DNA of 64,000 nucleotides from Celeribacter litoreus (GCF_020165855.1 NZ_JAIUFY010000007.1:1-64000); one strand, 5' to 3'; positions 43,030 to 52,591 are shown, counted from the stretch's first letter. Notes: generated from the sequence alone by a model not told the origin. Numbers and translations are program-made.

Positions 43030-43731
43030 ATGCTGTCGAAGAAACCGGTTGGCCCACAGGCTGCCGCAGTCAAATATGATGTGCTCACAGCACTCGGGAC
43101 TTATGCCCTCTCCCAGTCCAAGGGGAAACAAGTTCTGTGTCTTCGCCTAATGACCCTCATCACAGCCCGCTATAATTGGCAGCGCAACGAGTTGGCCGTG
43201 GGTCAACGTGAGATCGCCCGAATGTGGGGTGTGGAGGAACGGACCGTCAAACGCGAGATGGCGAAGCTGCGCGCGATGGAATGGCTCGTCGTGAAACGGC
43301 AGGGCGCGCGGGGGCGGGTGACGGAATACGCGCTCTCGGTGGAAAAACTCCTGAAGGACACGCGGCCGATCTGGGCGGCGGTCGGACCGGATTTCGAACA
43401 GCGCCTGGAAGGGCAGGGGGCCAAGCCCGCAGACACGGATGCCAAGGTTGTGCCGCTGCAACGGCAGGGCAGGGCGGTCTCCGCACCGGAGGTTGATAGC
43501 TCTACGGAATGGGGACTGGCGCGAAGCCTGATCTACGCCGAAGACCCCGCGCGGTTCTCAAGCTGGATCGCAGCACTCGAACGTGGAGAGAGGGTCGGAC
43601 GCAGGCTCTACCTCAACGCCCCGAGCCGCTTTCACGCGCATTATGTGGCGACGCATTTGAACACACTGTGTCTCGGCGCCGTCCAACAGGTTGATCCGGA
43701 TATTGATGAAGTGATCGTGGTGTCGAGCTAA
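43030..43731 (+). CDS. DnaA-like plasmid replication initiator
   Basis: A 233-residue protein. Residues 20-100 form a winged-helix domain (GQREIARMWGVEERTVKREMAKL, WLVVKRQGARG). The last 70 residues (GLARSLIYAEDPARFSSWIAAL, RLYLNAPSRFHAHYVATHL) resemble DnaA domain I. No AAA+ ATPase part is present. This combination is the DnaA-like replicase described for Rhodobacterales plasmids. Its placement divergent from parAB across an iteron-like region fits. GAGGGGCGAG precedes the ATG. Confidence 0.82.
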   Translation: MLSKKPVGPQAAAVKYDVLTALGTYALSQSKGKQVLCLRLMTLITARYNWQRNELAVGQREIARMWGVEERTVKREMAKLRAMEWLVVKRQGARGRVTEYALSVEKLLKDTRPIWAAVGPDFEQRLEGQGAKPADTDAKVVPLQRQGRAVSAPEVDSSTEWGLARSLIYAEDPARFSSWIAALERGERVGRRLYLNAPSRFHAHYVATHLNTLCLGAVQQVDPDIDEVIVVSS

Positions 43732-43735
43732 GCGC

Positions 43736-44518
43736 TCAGGATTCCATGGCCTCGGCCACCTCTTTGGCGATTTGTTGCATCATCGGGAGATATTCCTCGA
43801 CGCCTTCACCGCGCGGCAGGACGTGGCTCAGGAGCATGATACCGAACGCGCCGTAGACCTCTTGTTCTCCGACAATCGGCACACTGACGCCCCAGAGGAC
43901 ACCGTCGTGTTGTTCCTTATAATACTCATCGTCGCTGATCGCGTAGCCGCGGTCGCGGACTTCGGCGATGACTTCTTCCACCGGAGCGGGGTCGGAGGCG
44001 CGGCTGTCCCAGGCACTGATCGAGTTCTGGTTGGCGAGATGCCGATAGATCGCCTGGCGGTCCTCATGGGAAACAGCCGAGAGATAGGCGAGGCCGGAGG
44101 AGGTCACCAGCATCGGAAAGCGGTAGCCGGGAATGCGGTTCACCACGAGACCACGGGGTTTGCGGATGGCCTCCACAATCACCATGGCGTCGCCGTCAAA
44201 GGCCGCGAAGGTCATCGGCCATGTGATGTCTTTACTGTATTTCTCCATGACCGCGCCGCCGACACGGCTCAGTTCGCGGTGTTTGTCGTAGCCGTTTGTG
44301 AGCTGCGTGACTTTCCGCGTGACTTCATAGGACGGCCCGTCGGGGCGGCGGTGGACATAGCCCTCATTAATAAGTGTCTCAAGGAGACGCACGATGGTGG
44401 CCTTGTCGATGCCGGTGTCCGCATGGATGCTTCCGACTGTCGCCAATTTGCTCAGACTGACGCATCTGAGCACAGCCATGGCACGTTCGACAGCAACGAC
44501 TTGTCTATAGGATGCCAT
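43736..44518 (-). CDS. IclR-family transcriptional regulator
   Basis: A 260-residue IclR regulator: N-terminal winged helix (RAMAVLRCVSLSKLATVGSI, DKATIVRLLETLINEGYVHR near 12-55) and a C-terminal effector domain (YRFPMLVTSSGLAYLSAV, WGVSVPIVGEQEVYGAFGIML). The start at 44518 has GGGGGAG upstream; an ATG at 44557 is less likely. It is divergent from the SDR/ABC operon, which it probably controls together with the sigma-54 promoter found in the spacer. Confidence 0.92.
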   Translation of the reverse strand: MASYRQVVAVERAMAVLRCVSLSKLATVGSIHADTGIDKATIVRLLETLINEGYVHRRPDGPSYEVTRKVTQLTNGYDKHRELSRVGGAVMEKYSKDITWPMTFAAFDGDAMVIVEAIRKPRGLVVNRIPGYRFPMLVTSSGLAYLSAVSHEDRQAIYRHLANQNSISAWDSRASDPAPVEEVIAEVRDRGYAISDDEYYKEQHDGVLWGVSVPIVGEQEVYGAFGIMLLSHVLPRGEGVEEYLPMMQQIAKEVAEAMES

Positions 44519-44636
44519 GTTTTTTCTCCCCCGTGTTAGATGACGGGAGAGACGCAAATTTTACGCCAAGGCGGGCCTGTGCCGCGCACTTTCTCTCCGC
44601 CTTTTGTCTAACGGTCCAAGTATAGCACGGTTTTTT

Positions 44637-44651
44637 TGAAATACCGTTTCA
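44637..44651. promoter_or_regulatory. TGAAA-N5-TTTCA palindrome (possible IclR operator)
   Basis: A 15-bp inverted repeat TGAAA-TACCG-TTTCA lies between the divergent IclR gene and SDR operon, in the size and form of IclR-family operators, about 85 bp upstream of the -24/-12 promoter. A single copy, so it is suggestive only. Confidence 0.4.
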
Positions 44652-44720
44652 CATGGCGACATCTGCGTCTTTTCCCAAAAAATCAAAAAAATCGGTCTAA
44701 ACGAGCGTGCGCCGCGAAAC

Positions 44721-44736
44721 TGGCACGACGTTTGCG
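44721..44736 (+). promoter_or_regulatory. Sigma-54 promoter of the SDR/ABC operon
   Basis: TGGCACG-ACGT-TTGC matches the sigma-54 consensus fully, with GG and GC exactly 10 bp apart. The start would be near 44747, leaving a leader of about 60 nt before the SDR gene at 44809. An rpoN gene and a sigma-54 activator gene lie 14-16 kb downstream. Confidence 0.85.
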
Positions 44737-44808
44737 AAGTGGTGTTTCACAAACCTGAAGCGTCGTCTTCGGGATCAGGAACGACACAGTAAAGGAAACA
44801 TTCGCAAG

Positions 44809-45663
44809 ATGCCGCAGCAGGAACAGAAAACGTGGCTCATTACCGGAGCCGATAAAGGGCTCGGGTTTCAGACGGCCCGCACCGCGCTTGAGCGTGGGGA
44901 CAATGTTGTCGTGACGGTGATGGCGCCGGATGGTGTTCACAAGCTGATGGAGGACTATCCCGACCGTCTCTGTGCCCTGCATCTGGACGCGCGCGATCAG
45001 GCGAAGGTGGGCACCGTTGTGGCCCGCGCGCATGCCGCCTTTGGCCGTATCGATGTTCTGGTGAACAACGCGGGCTATGGTCTCGTGGCGCTCGCCGAGG
45101 CGACGGGTGCGGACCTTTACCGTCCGATCTTTGAGGTGAACTTCTTCGGCCTCGTAGAAATGACCCGCGCGGTTCTGCCCTACATGCGGGCGCAGCGCTC
45201 CGGCCACATCGTCAACCTGTCCTCTTACGGCGGGTTCATCGGCACGCCGGGCTTTAGCTTTTACTGCGCGACGAAGTTTGCGGTGGAGGGCTATTCCGAG
45301 TCCCTGTCGCGCGAAGTCAAACATCTCGGCATCAACGTCACCTGTGTGGAGCCGGGCGGTTTCCGCAGCGATTTCGCCGGTCCGTCGCTTGCGCAGGACA
45401 TGGACACGCTCGGCGAGGATTACGTCGAGGTTGCAGAGATCGTCGCGAACTACAGCGCGAGCCGCCACGGCAAACAGCCGAACGATCCGTTGCTCTTTGG
45501 CGATGCGCTTTGCGCGCTCGTCGATGCGGACCAGCCGCCGTTCCGTTTGCCGCTCGGCACGGATGCCCACGCCTCGATCATGAATGATCTCAAGGAAGTG
45601 ACCGCAGAGCTCGAGAAGTGGAAGGACCTGTCCGCATCCACGACACGGCCCGTCGACGCATAA
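44809..45663 (+). CDS. Short-chain dehydrogenase/reductase
   Basis: A 284-residue classical SDR. The NAD(P) loop is TGADKGLG (near 13-20), then VNNAGYG (near 86), catalytic Ser in NLSSYGGF (near 138) and Tyr/Lys in FYCATKFAVEG (near 152-156). First gene behind the sigma-54 promoter and an ABC-type uptake operon, so it likely oxidises the imported polyol or sugar. The start at 44809 fits the family length; an upstream in-frame start would include the promoter itself. Confidence 0.9.
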   Translation: MPQQEQKTWLITGADKGLGFQTARTALERGDNVVVTVMAPDGVHKLMEDYPDRLCALHLDARDQAKVGTVVARAHAAFGRIDVLVNNAGYGLVALAEATGADLYRPIFEVNFFGLVEMTRAVLPYMRAQRSGHIVNLSSYGGFIGTPGFSFYCATKFAVEGYSESLSREVKHLGINVTCVEPGGFRSDFAGPSLAQDMDTLGEDYVEVAEIVANYSASRHGKQPNDPLLFGDALCALVDADQPPFRLPLGTDAHASIMNDLKEVTAELEKWKDLSASTTRPVDA

Positions 45664-45715
45664 GACAAACGCCGGCGGGGAGGACTGTCGGCGGACTGAA
45701 TAGGGAGGTTTCACC

Positions 45716-46714
45716 ATGAGTGAGAAGGAAAAGACAAAGGGCGGAAAGGGTCTGTCGTTTAGCCAGGAAGGCATCGTCTTCCTGCTGACCCTCGCGCTGT
45801 TTGTTGCGTTTTCAATAATTTTGCCGAACTTCCTGACGTCCGGCAACGTGATCGCGCTCATGCGCAGTGTGTCGATCCTCGGGATGCTGGCGCTCGGGAT
45901 GAGCCTCGTGGTGATTGGCCGCGGGGTGGACCTGACGATGGTTGCGACGCTTGTGGTCGGGGTCGTCTGGGCGGTGAAGCTCACCAATGACGGGATGCCG
46001 TTTGGCGAGGCGCTGTTCTATGGCGGCCTGCTGGTGAGTGCCTTTGGACTCATCGTTGGTCTCATCGTGGCGTTTGCGGAAATTCCGCCGATCTTTACGA
46101 CGCTCGCCATGGCGCCGGTCATTTTCGGCATCGGCAACCCGTTCCTGTTCAAACAGGACACCCACAACGCGCCGCGCAATGTGGAGTGGCTCGGGGATCT
46201 CGGGTTTGGTGCGACGCTTGGCATTCCGAACACCATTCTCGTGTTCGGTCTTGTGGCGCTCGTGATCCATCTGATCCTGCGCTACACGCGCTTTGGCCGC
46301 TCCATCTATGCGATGGGGGACAACCCGCTGGCCGCGCGCATGACCGGCCTGCCGCTGCGCCCGATCATCGTGTCGCAATACATCATGACCGCGCTCGTGG
46401 CCTATCTCGTTGGCCTCGTCATTCTCGCCTCGAACTCCGGCATCAACTCGCGCCTCGCCTACACGACGCTCGTCTATGACGTGCTGCTCGTGGTCGTGCT
46501 CGGCGGCATTGGTCTGAGCGGGGGGCGCGGCGGTGTGCGCAACGTGATCGTCGGGACGCTGTTCGTCGGCACGCTTTTGAGCGGCATGACGATTCTCAAC
46601 CTGTCCCTGACGGCACAGAACCTGATCAAGTCGGTTGTCATGATGTTGGCTCTCATCGCCGACACGCTCGTCAACCCGCGAGATGAACAAACGTCGCAGC
46701 AGGGAGACATCTGA
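45716..46714 (+). CDS. Sugar ABC transporter permease (RbsC-like)
   Basis: A 332-residue permease with about nine hydrophobic segments and the RbsC-family signatures SLVVIGRGVDLTMVA (near 62-76) and VVLGGIGLSGGRGGVRNVIVG (near 260-280). AGGGAGG lies just upstream. It should form the channel together with the permease domain of the fusion protein encoded two genes later. The substrate is unknown. Confidence 0.9.
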   Translation: MSEKEKTKGGKGLSFSQEGIVFLLTLALFVAFSIILPNFLTSGNVIALMRSVSILGMLALGMSLVVIGRGVDLTMVATLVVGVVWAVKLTNDGMPFGEALFYGGLLVSAFGLIVGLIVAFAEIPPIFTTLAMAPVIFGIGNPFLFKQDTHNAPRNVEWLGDLGFGATLGIPNTILVFGLVALVIHLILRYTRFGRSIYAMGDNPLAARMTGLPLRPIIVSQYIMTALVAYLVGLVILASNSGINSRLAYTTLVYDVLLVVVLGGIGLSGGRGGVRNVIVGTLFVGTLLSGMTILNLSLTAQNLIKSVVMMLALIADTLVNPRDEQTSQQGDI

Positions 46715-46754
46715 CGACGTTCAATTACGAGTTTTAAATAGGGAGGAAACTAGG

Positions 46755-47762
46755 ATGAAACTCAAATCAACACTCATTGGCGCATGTGCGGCGCTGGCTC
46801 TGGCCGGAACCGCCTCTGCCCAGCAGGAACTCAGCAACGCCTCGCGCGACAGCTACATGGAGGCGGTTGCCGGCAAGCGCATCGTCTACATCCCGATGAG
46901 CATGACGACCGACCTCGTTCTGACGTGGCACGCCTTTCTTCAGCGTCAGGCCGACGAGCTTGGCTACACCGTGGACGTGCGCGACCCGAACTGGTCCGCA
47001 GAGGCCGGTGCCCGCGCTCTGACCCAGGCGATCGGTGAAAAGCCGGACCTTATCGTCCTGCAAAACCCCGACGTTCAGGCCTATGCACGCCTGATCCAGC
47101 GCGCCCAGAAAGCCGGGATCAAGATCGTCCAGCTCAACATGGAATCCCTGTCCCAGAGTGACGCCTATGTAGGCGCCGACTGGTATGGCGTCGGCTATAC
47201 CGCCGGTGAAGCGATTGCCGCGCAGTGTGGCGGTGGCAATGGTGCTTCGAACAAGGTTGCTGTCGTGACCGGTGTGCCGACCGCGCCAGTTGATCTGTTC
47301 CAGATGAGCGGCTTCCGTCAGGCGCTCGAAGATGCAGGCTCCGACGTTGAAATCGTGTCCGAGCAATCCGCAGGTTATGACCCGAGCAAGGCCCGCGCGA
47401 TCACCTCTTCCGTTCTGCAACAGCACTCCGATCTCTGCGCCGCCTTCGGCATCTGGGACGGTCAGGACGCCGGTATCGGCGCCGCGATCAAGGAAGCTGG
47501 CATGGCCGATCAGGTGTTTCTCGTGACCTCCGGCGGTGGTGCGCAGACCTCCTGTGACCGCGTTGAGGACGGCAGCTTTGACATGTTCATCGAATACGAC
47601 GCGCGGATGCAGGGTCAGGCCCTAAACACGCTCGTCGCAACGCTGCTGCAAAGCGACCGCGAAGCCGGTGCCGAAAAGCTCGTCTACTACGGCCCGAATT
47701 ACATCGTGACCCCGGAGACCCTGAACCCGGCGTCCTGCTTCGTCGTGGACGAAGGCCAGTAA
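46755..47762 (+). CDS. Sugar ABC transporter substrate-binding protein
   Basis: A 335-residue periplasmic protein of the RbsB type with a Sec signal (LIGACAALALAGTASAQ, cleavage near residue 22). The start at 46755 has GGAGG upstream; an earlier in-frame ATG begins within the permease gene. Core motifs include GEKPDLIVLQNPDVQAYARLIQ near 93 and KVAVVTGVPTAPVDLFQMSGFRQAL near 165. Located between the two permease genes of the operon. Confidence 0.9.
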   Translation: MKLKSTLIGACAALALAGTASAQQELSNASRDSYMEAVAGKRIVYIPMSMTTDLVLTWHAFLQRQADELGYTVDVRDPNWSAEAGARALTQAIGEKPDLIVLQNPDVQAYARLIQRAQKAGIKIVQLNMESLSQSDAYVGADWYGVGYTAGEAIAAQCGGGNGASNKVAVVTGVPTAPVDLFQMSGFRQALEDAGSDVEIVSEQSAGYDPSKARAITSSVLQQHSDLCAAFGIWDGQDAGIGAAIKEAGMADQVFLVTSGGGAQTSCDRVEDGSFDMFIEYDARMQGQALNTLVATLLQSDREAGAEKLVYYGPNYIVTPETLNPASCFVVDEGQ

Positions 47763-47787
47763 ACTTTACAAAAGGAAGAGTGTTCGC

Positions 47788-49899
47788 ATGTCTGCTACCG
47801 ATACTCTGGTCAGACTCCGCTACCGGTTTCTTCCCGACCACATGGTCGGGGAGATCCTGTCGAAGCGGTGGACTGACAATGCCATTCCCTTCACGGCATT
47901 GGTTCTCACGCTTGCCATTTTCGGCAATATCAACCCCGGTATGTTCAGCGCATTCGGGCTCTACGATCTGGCGGGCCAGATCTCGGAGTTCGGTCTGCTT
48001 GCGATCGCTCTGACACTTGTGATGATCTCGGGCGGGATCGACCTGTCGATCGGTTCGGTCTTTGCCCTCTGCGCACTCACTGTCCTGACCGCGCTCAACG
48101 TGTATGGCCTCCCCCTTCCGGTGGCGGTTCTGCTCACGCTTGCGGTCGGGGCCTTCTGCGGCGCGATCAACGGTGTGCTCATCGGCTACATGCGTCTGCG
48201 CGCCTTCCTGACGACGCTTGTGACGCTCGTCATGTTCCGCTCCATCTATGAAATGATCCTGCCCAAGGTTGCGACCGACATCGTGCTCGGCATGCCGGAC
48301 TCTGTGGTCTGGGACAACCTCGGGTTCAGCTCCTTCCTCGGGCTGCCCTACGCCTTCTACATCGCGGCGGTTATCGCGATCGTCTGGCACATCGTCCTGT
48401 CGCGCTCGCGTCCGGGTTGGCACATCGCCGCCGTGGGTGGCGCGCGCCGCTCCGCGCATAACGCGGGCATCAATGTGCGCCTCGTCATCTGCCTGACCTA
48501 TGTCTTCTGCGGCATGATGGTGGCGGCGGCTGCGATCCTCTTTGCCGCGCGTCTCACCAGTGTGGGCACCGACACCGGTCTCGGCATGGAAATCTCTGTC
48601 CTGACCGCTGTGATCCTCGGCGGCACCACGCTCGGCGGTGGTCGCGGGTCTGTGGCCAAAGCACTCATCGGGTCCGTCATCGTGCTCATCATGACCAACG
48701 GTCTGTTGCAGATGGGTGTGATCGGGACGGTCTCCGCGCTCATCCTCGGTGTTGTGCTGCTGCTCGCCGTGTGGCTCGACGTGCGTTGGGTGAAGAACCG
48801 TCAGAAACTCATCGACAGTTCCTATGTCTCGCCCGCCTATATCCAACTCAAGGACGAGGACACGAACACCAGCGTTTACACGGAAAACGACAAGCTCCGG
48901 AACGTGGAAACCATCGGCCTCGGTCAGGTGGAAGGCCCCGAAGATGTCGCCGTGGACCGTCATGGCAACGTCTACTCCGGCTCCCGTCACGGCGAGATCC
49001 ACCGCTGGCTCGCCCCGGATTTCAAAGAGCATGAAATCTTCGCCCATATCGGTGGCGGCACCTTCGGGATGAACTTTGACAAGGACGACAACCTCGTTGT
49101 CTGTGTCGGCGGCATGGGCCTCTATATGGTCACGCCGGAACGTGAAGTCGTCAAACTGACGGACGAAACGAACCGCAGCTGGACCTCTGTCATTGATGAC
49201 AGCCGTATCCAGCTCGCTGATGACCTCGACATCGCGCCGGACGGACGTGTGTTCTTCTCCGAGGCATCGATCCGCTACACCGTGCACGACTGGCCGGTGG
49301 ACATGATCGAAAGCCGCGGCAACGGGCGGATCATCTGCTACGACCCGCGCGACGGCTCCACGAAAACCGTGCTGCGCAACCGCATCTTCCCGAACGGCAT
49401 CGTCTGTCTGCCGGACGGAGAGTCCCTGCTCTTCAACGAAACATGGGCCTGCCGCGTCTGCCGGTATTGGTTCGACGGTCCGAACAAAGGCAAGGTCGAG
49501 GTCGTTCTCGACGGTCTGCCGGGCTATCCGGACAACATCAACCGCGCGTCTGACGGCAACTATTGGGTCTGTCTCGTGGGGATGCGTGGACCGGCGCTCG
49601 ATCTCGCGATGACCCGTCCGTCCTTCCGCCGTCGCATGACGCGGCGCGTGGCTCCCGCCAACTGGATTTATCCGAACATCAACACCGGCTGCATCATCAA
49701 GATCACGGCCGAGGGTGAGGTGCTCGAGTCCATCTGGGACAAAGGCGGCGTCAATCACCCGATGGTCACCTCCTGTAAGGAGCACGAAGGCCATCTCTAC
49801 ATCGGCGGCGTCAGCAACAACCGCGTTGGCCGCTGGAAAATCGAAGGTGCGGACCCGACCTGGTCCAGCCCGGTAGATTATTGGGGTCCGAAATCATGA
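47788..49899 (+). CDS. Fusion of ABC permease and SMP-30/strictosidine synthase-like domain
   Basis: A 703-residue protein. Residues 30-330 are an RbsC-type permease with about nine helices (SGGIDLSIGSVFALC near 85, LGGTTLGGGRGSVAKA near 275). After a short linker, residues 365-700 form an SMP-30-like beta-propeller (VEGPEDVAVDRHGNVYSGS, NGIVCLPDGESLLFNETW, LPGYPDNINRASDGNYWVC). No stop or frame change separates them. The propeller should face the cytoplasm. The next gene encodes a free paralogue of this domain, so import and lactone hydrolysis may be physically linked. Confidence 0.88.
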   Translation: MSATDTLVRLRYRFLPDHMVGEILSKRWTDNAIPFTALVLTLAIFGNINPGMFSAFGLYDLAGQISEFGLLAIALTLVMISGGIDLSIGSVFALCALTVLTALNVYGLPLPVAVLLTLAVGAFCGAINGVLIGYMRLRAFLTTLVTLVMFRSIYEMILPKVATDIVLGMPDSVVWDNLGFSSFLGLPYAFYIAAVIAIVWHIVLSRSRPGWHIAAVGGARRSAHNAGINVRLVICLTYVFCGMMVAAAAILFAARLTSVGTDTGLGMEISVLTAVILGGTTLGGGRGSVAKALIGSVIVLIMTNGLLQMGVIGTVSALILGVVLLLAVWLDVRWVKNRQKLIDSSYVSPAYIQLKDEDTNTSVYTENDKLRNVETIGLGQVEGPEDVAVDRHGNVYSGSRHGEIHRWLAPDFKEHEIFAHIGGGTFGMNFDKDDNLVVCVGGMGLYMVTPEREVVKLTDETNRSWTSVIDDSRIQLADDLDIAPDGRVFFSEASIRYTVHDWPVDMIESRGNGRIICYDPRDGSTKTVLRNRIFPNGIVCLPDGESLLFNETWACRVCRYWFDGPNKGKVEVVLDGLPGYPDNINRASDGNYWVCLVGMRGPALDLAMTRPSFRRRMTRRVAPANWIYPNINTGCIIKITAEGEVLESIWDKGGVNHPMVTSCKEHEGHLYIGGVSNNRVGRWKIEGADPTWSSPVDYWGPKS

Positions 49900-50990
49900 T
49901 CTCTCTCGTTCGTAACAAACTCGACTCCTTCCTCGGACGCGGTGCGTTCAGCACCTCTGTCCCCGTCATGGACGGGCCGCTGCAACCCAACCACGCGTTG
50001 GACCGCGCCGAGGGTCTTCTGACTGCGAATAAGGTCGACAATCTTGTCGATCTAGGCGGTGCTCTCTTCTTCTCCTCCGGCGTCACCCTCCTCCGCGCCC
50101 TCGAGAGCACCGCCGACCAAGTTGCCACCTATGACGCCGAGATTTCCTGTCTCGCGAGCGACGGCCAGAGTGCTCTGGCGGTTGGTCTCGAAGGGCAGGG
50201 GGTCGTCCTGCGGGGCGGCGCCTATGATGGCAAGAAAATCGAAACCCTCGGCGGCGCAAAGCTCGGCTGCGCGACCGCCGCTCTCTTCGAGTCACCCGAT
50301 CTCCTCCTCATTGCGGTTGGCTCGGCGCGTTTCGCTCCAAGTGAGTGGAAACGCGACCTAATGGCGCTCGGAAGCACAGGAAGTGTGTGGCGGATTGATT
50401 TGTCCACCGGCACGGAAACCTGTCTCGGGCGTGGACTGGCCTTCCCCTACGGGATTGCCAAGCGGGACGACGGCGCGGTCGTCGTCTCTGAAGCGTGGCG
50501 TCACCGTCTCGTGGCGCTCACGGGGGGCAAGCCTGTGCCGGTCCTCGAAAACCTGCCGGGCTATCCCGCACGCATCGCGCCTGCCGCGCATGGCGGGTTC
50601 TGGACCTCGCTCTTCGCGCCGCGCAACCAGCTCGTGGAATTTGTTCTGCGGGAGCCGCGCTATCGCCGCGACATGATTGATCAGGTGGACTCCGACTTCT
50701 GGATCGCGCCTGCGCTCCAGTCCGGCGAAAGCTACCGCGAACCGCTTCAGGGCGGGTCCGTCAAGCAAATGGGCATCCTCAAACCCTGGGCACCGGCGTT
50801 TTCCTACGGCCTCGTTGTGCGGTTGGACGAAGATTTCCAACCGGTCGCGAGCTGGCACAGCCGCGCCGACGGCACCCGCCACGGCGTCACCGCCCTGTGC
50901 GAAGCGGACGGACGTCTCGCCGTCGCCGCGAAAGGGGCAGGGGAAATTCTGCTCTTGGAAGAAATCACGATCACCGGAGAGGCCGTCTGA
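49896..50990 (+). CDS. SMP-30/strictosidine synthase-like beta-propeller protein
   Basis: A 364-residue protein paralogous to the C-terminal domain of the preceding fusion: both share LPGYP and the pattern around ARP-YRRDM. Blade motifs include FPYGIAKRDDGAVVVSEAW near 188 and IAPAAHGGFWTSLFAP near 227. It overlaps the fusion gene (ATGA) and the ATPase gene by one base, so all three are coupled. A lactonase role is likely from the fold; catalytic metal ligands look less canonical than in the 22.3-kb SMP-30 protein. Confidence 0.8.
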   Translation: MISLVRNKLDSFLGRGAFSTSVPVMDGPLQPNHALDRAEGLLTANKVDNLVDLGGALFFSSGVTLLRALESTADQVATYDAEISCLASDGQSALAVGLEGQGVVLRGGAYDGKKIETLGGAKLGCATAALFESPDLLLIAVGSARFAPSEWKRDLMALGSTGSVWRIDLSTGTETCLGRGLAFPYGIAKRDDGAVVVSEAWRHRLVALTGGKPVPVLENLPGYPARIAPAAHGGFWTSLFAPRNQLVEFVLREPRYRRDMIDQVDSDFWIAPALQSGESYREPLQGGSVKQMGILKPWAPAFSYGLVVRLDEDFQPVASWHSRADGTRHGVTALCEADGRLAVAAKGAGEILLLEEITITGEAV

Positions 50991-52492
50991 TGGAAACCGT
51001 TCTGGAACTCAAAGGCGCCACGAAAGATTTCCGTGGCATCTACGCGATCCGCGACATCGATCTGAAACTCGGGCGCGGTGAGGTGCACGCCATTCTCGGT
51101 GAGAACGGCGCAGGCAAATCGACGCTCATGAAATCGCTCGCCGGTGTGCACCAGCTCAGCAAGGGCGAGATCATCATGGATGGCAAGCCGGTGACGTTCG
51201 AGTCCCCGTCTGCCGCGCTCGAACAAGGCATCGCGATGGTGTTTCAGGAGACGAACCTCGTCGGCTCCATGACCGTTGCGCAAAACATCTATCTGGGCGA
51301 GGAGAAGTTTCTCAACCGCCTTCGCGGCCTCAACATCCGTGCCCAGTCCTATCTTCTCTCGATGAACTTCGACGTGGATCCGACGGCTCTTGTGAGCACT
51401 TTGGGCGCGGCGCAGCGTCAGATGGTCGAAGTGGCCCGCGCGACGCACCACACGGCGAAGGTCATCATTTTCGATGAACCGACCGCGACGCTCACGCCGG
51501 AGGAAAAGCACCACTTCTTCGAACTGGTGCGACGTCTGAAGGCGAAAGGCGTGTCGATCCTGTTCATCACCCACGCGCTCGAAGAGGCGCTGACGCATTC
51601 GGATCGCATTACGGTGCTTCGCGACGGTCAGAAAGTGGCTGAGGGGCTGGTGTCCGAATTCACCCGCGATGATGTCATTCAGGCGATGGTGGGGCGTGGC
51701 CTCTCCGACGAGCTTTACGGCGCGCGCAAGGGTGTCGAACTGCCGATCCGCACCTCGCGGAACAAGATCCTGAGCGTGGACAACCTCTCGATGGGCAGCA
51801 TCGTCCGCAACAGTTCCTTCTCCATCTACGACGGGCAGGTGACGGGCATGTTCGGCCTCATCGGGTCGGGCCGGACGGAGACGATGCAGATTGTTTGCGG
51901 CGCGCTCAAGCGGAACTTCTTCCACGGCGGCGAAGTGCGTCTCGACGACAAGCCGGTGCGCTACCGCGTGCCGCGTCCGGCGATGAAGGACGGGATCGTT
52001 TATGTGACCGAGGACCGCAAACTCGACGGCTTCTTCGAGACCATGTCGATCCGTGACAACATCATGGTCGGCAAACTCGCGGCGGGCTCGAACCCCGCGT
52101 CGATCGTGTCGATGTCGCAGGCGCAGGACCTCGCGGAAGAGTGGACCAAAGCGCTTGATATCCGCGCGATCAACCCGTCGTCCAAGGTGATCGAGCTGTC
52201 GGGCGGCAACCAGCAGAAGGTTGTGATCGCCAAATCGCTCGTTCAAAAACCGCGTCTCGTGATCTTTGACGAACCGACGCGCGGGGTAGATGTGGGCTCC
52301 ATCGTGGAGATTCACAACCTGATCAACAAGCTCGCCGACGAAGGCATCGCGGTGGTTCTGATCTCGTCTTACCTGCCGGAAATCCTGTCGCTCTCGGACC
52401 GTATCCTCGTCGCCCGCCAAGGGCAGATCGTCGAGGAGATGAGCGCCGCAGAAGCGACCGAAGAAGCCATCATGTACGCGGCCGTGCACTAA
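50990..52492 (+). CDS. Sugar ABC transporter ATP-binding protein (RbsA-like, two domains)
   Basis: A 500-residue ATPase with two nucleotide-binding domains. Domain 1 has Walker A GENGAGKST near 39 and VIIFDEPTATL near 160. Domain 2 has a degenerate Walker A (FGLIGSGRTE near 290), the signature LSGGNQQKVVIAKSL near 400 and LVIFDEPTRGVD near 420, as usual for this class. It energises the RbsC-type permeases of the operon. The start codon shares one base with the previous stop. Confidence 0.93.
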   Translation: METVLELKGATKDFRGIYAIRDIDLKLGRGEVHAILGENGAGKSTLMKSLAGVHQLSKGEIIMDGKPVTFESPSAALEQGIAMVFQETNLVGSMTVAQNIYLGEEKFLNRLRGLNIRAQSYLLSMNFDVDPTALVSTLGAAQRQMVEVARATHHTAKVIIFDEPTATLTPEEKHHFFELVRRLKAKGVSILFITHALEEALTHSDRITVLRDGQKVAEGLVSEFTRDDVIQAMVGRGLSDELYGARKGVELPIRTSRNKILSVDNLSMGSIVRNSSFSIYDGQVTGMFGLIGSGRTETMQIVCGALKRNFFHGGEVRLDDKPVRYRVPRPAMKDGIVYVTEDRKLDGFFETMSIRDNIMVGKLAAGSNPASIVSMSQAQDLAEEWTKALDIRAINPSSKVIELSGGNQQKVVIAKSLVQKPRLVIFDEPTRGVDVGSIVEIHNLINKLADEGIAVVLISSYLPEILSLSDRILVARQGQIVEEMSAAEATEEAIMYAAVH

Positions 52493-52591
52493 CGCATGGC
52501 CGTGCGCCCGCGCGCGAGGGTGCGCGGGAAAACGACACCAGTCCGGATGCCGCGAAGGGCAGGTCGGGCGCAGACGCAAAGGATATGTGTC

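Noticed and set aside
47587-49794. 735-codon open frame on the minus strand
   Set aside because: It is fully antisense to the permease-lactonase fusion and has low-complexity His/Asp/Arg-rich composition, the usual mirror of a GC-rich gene.
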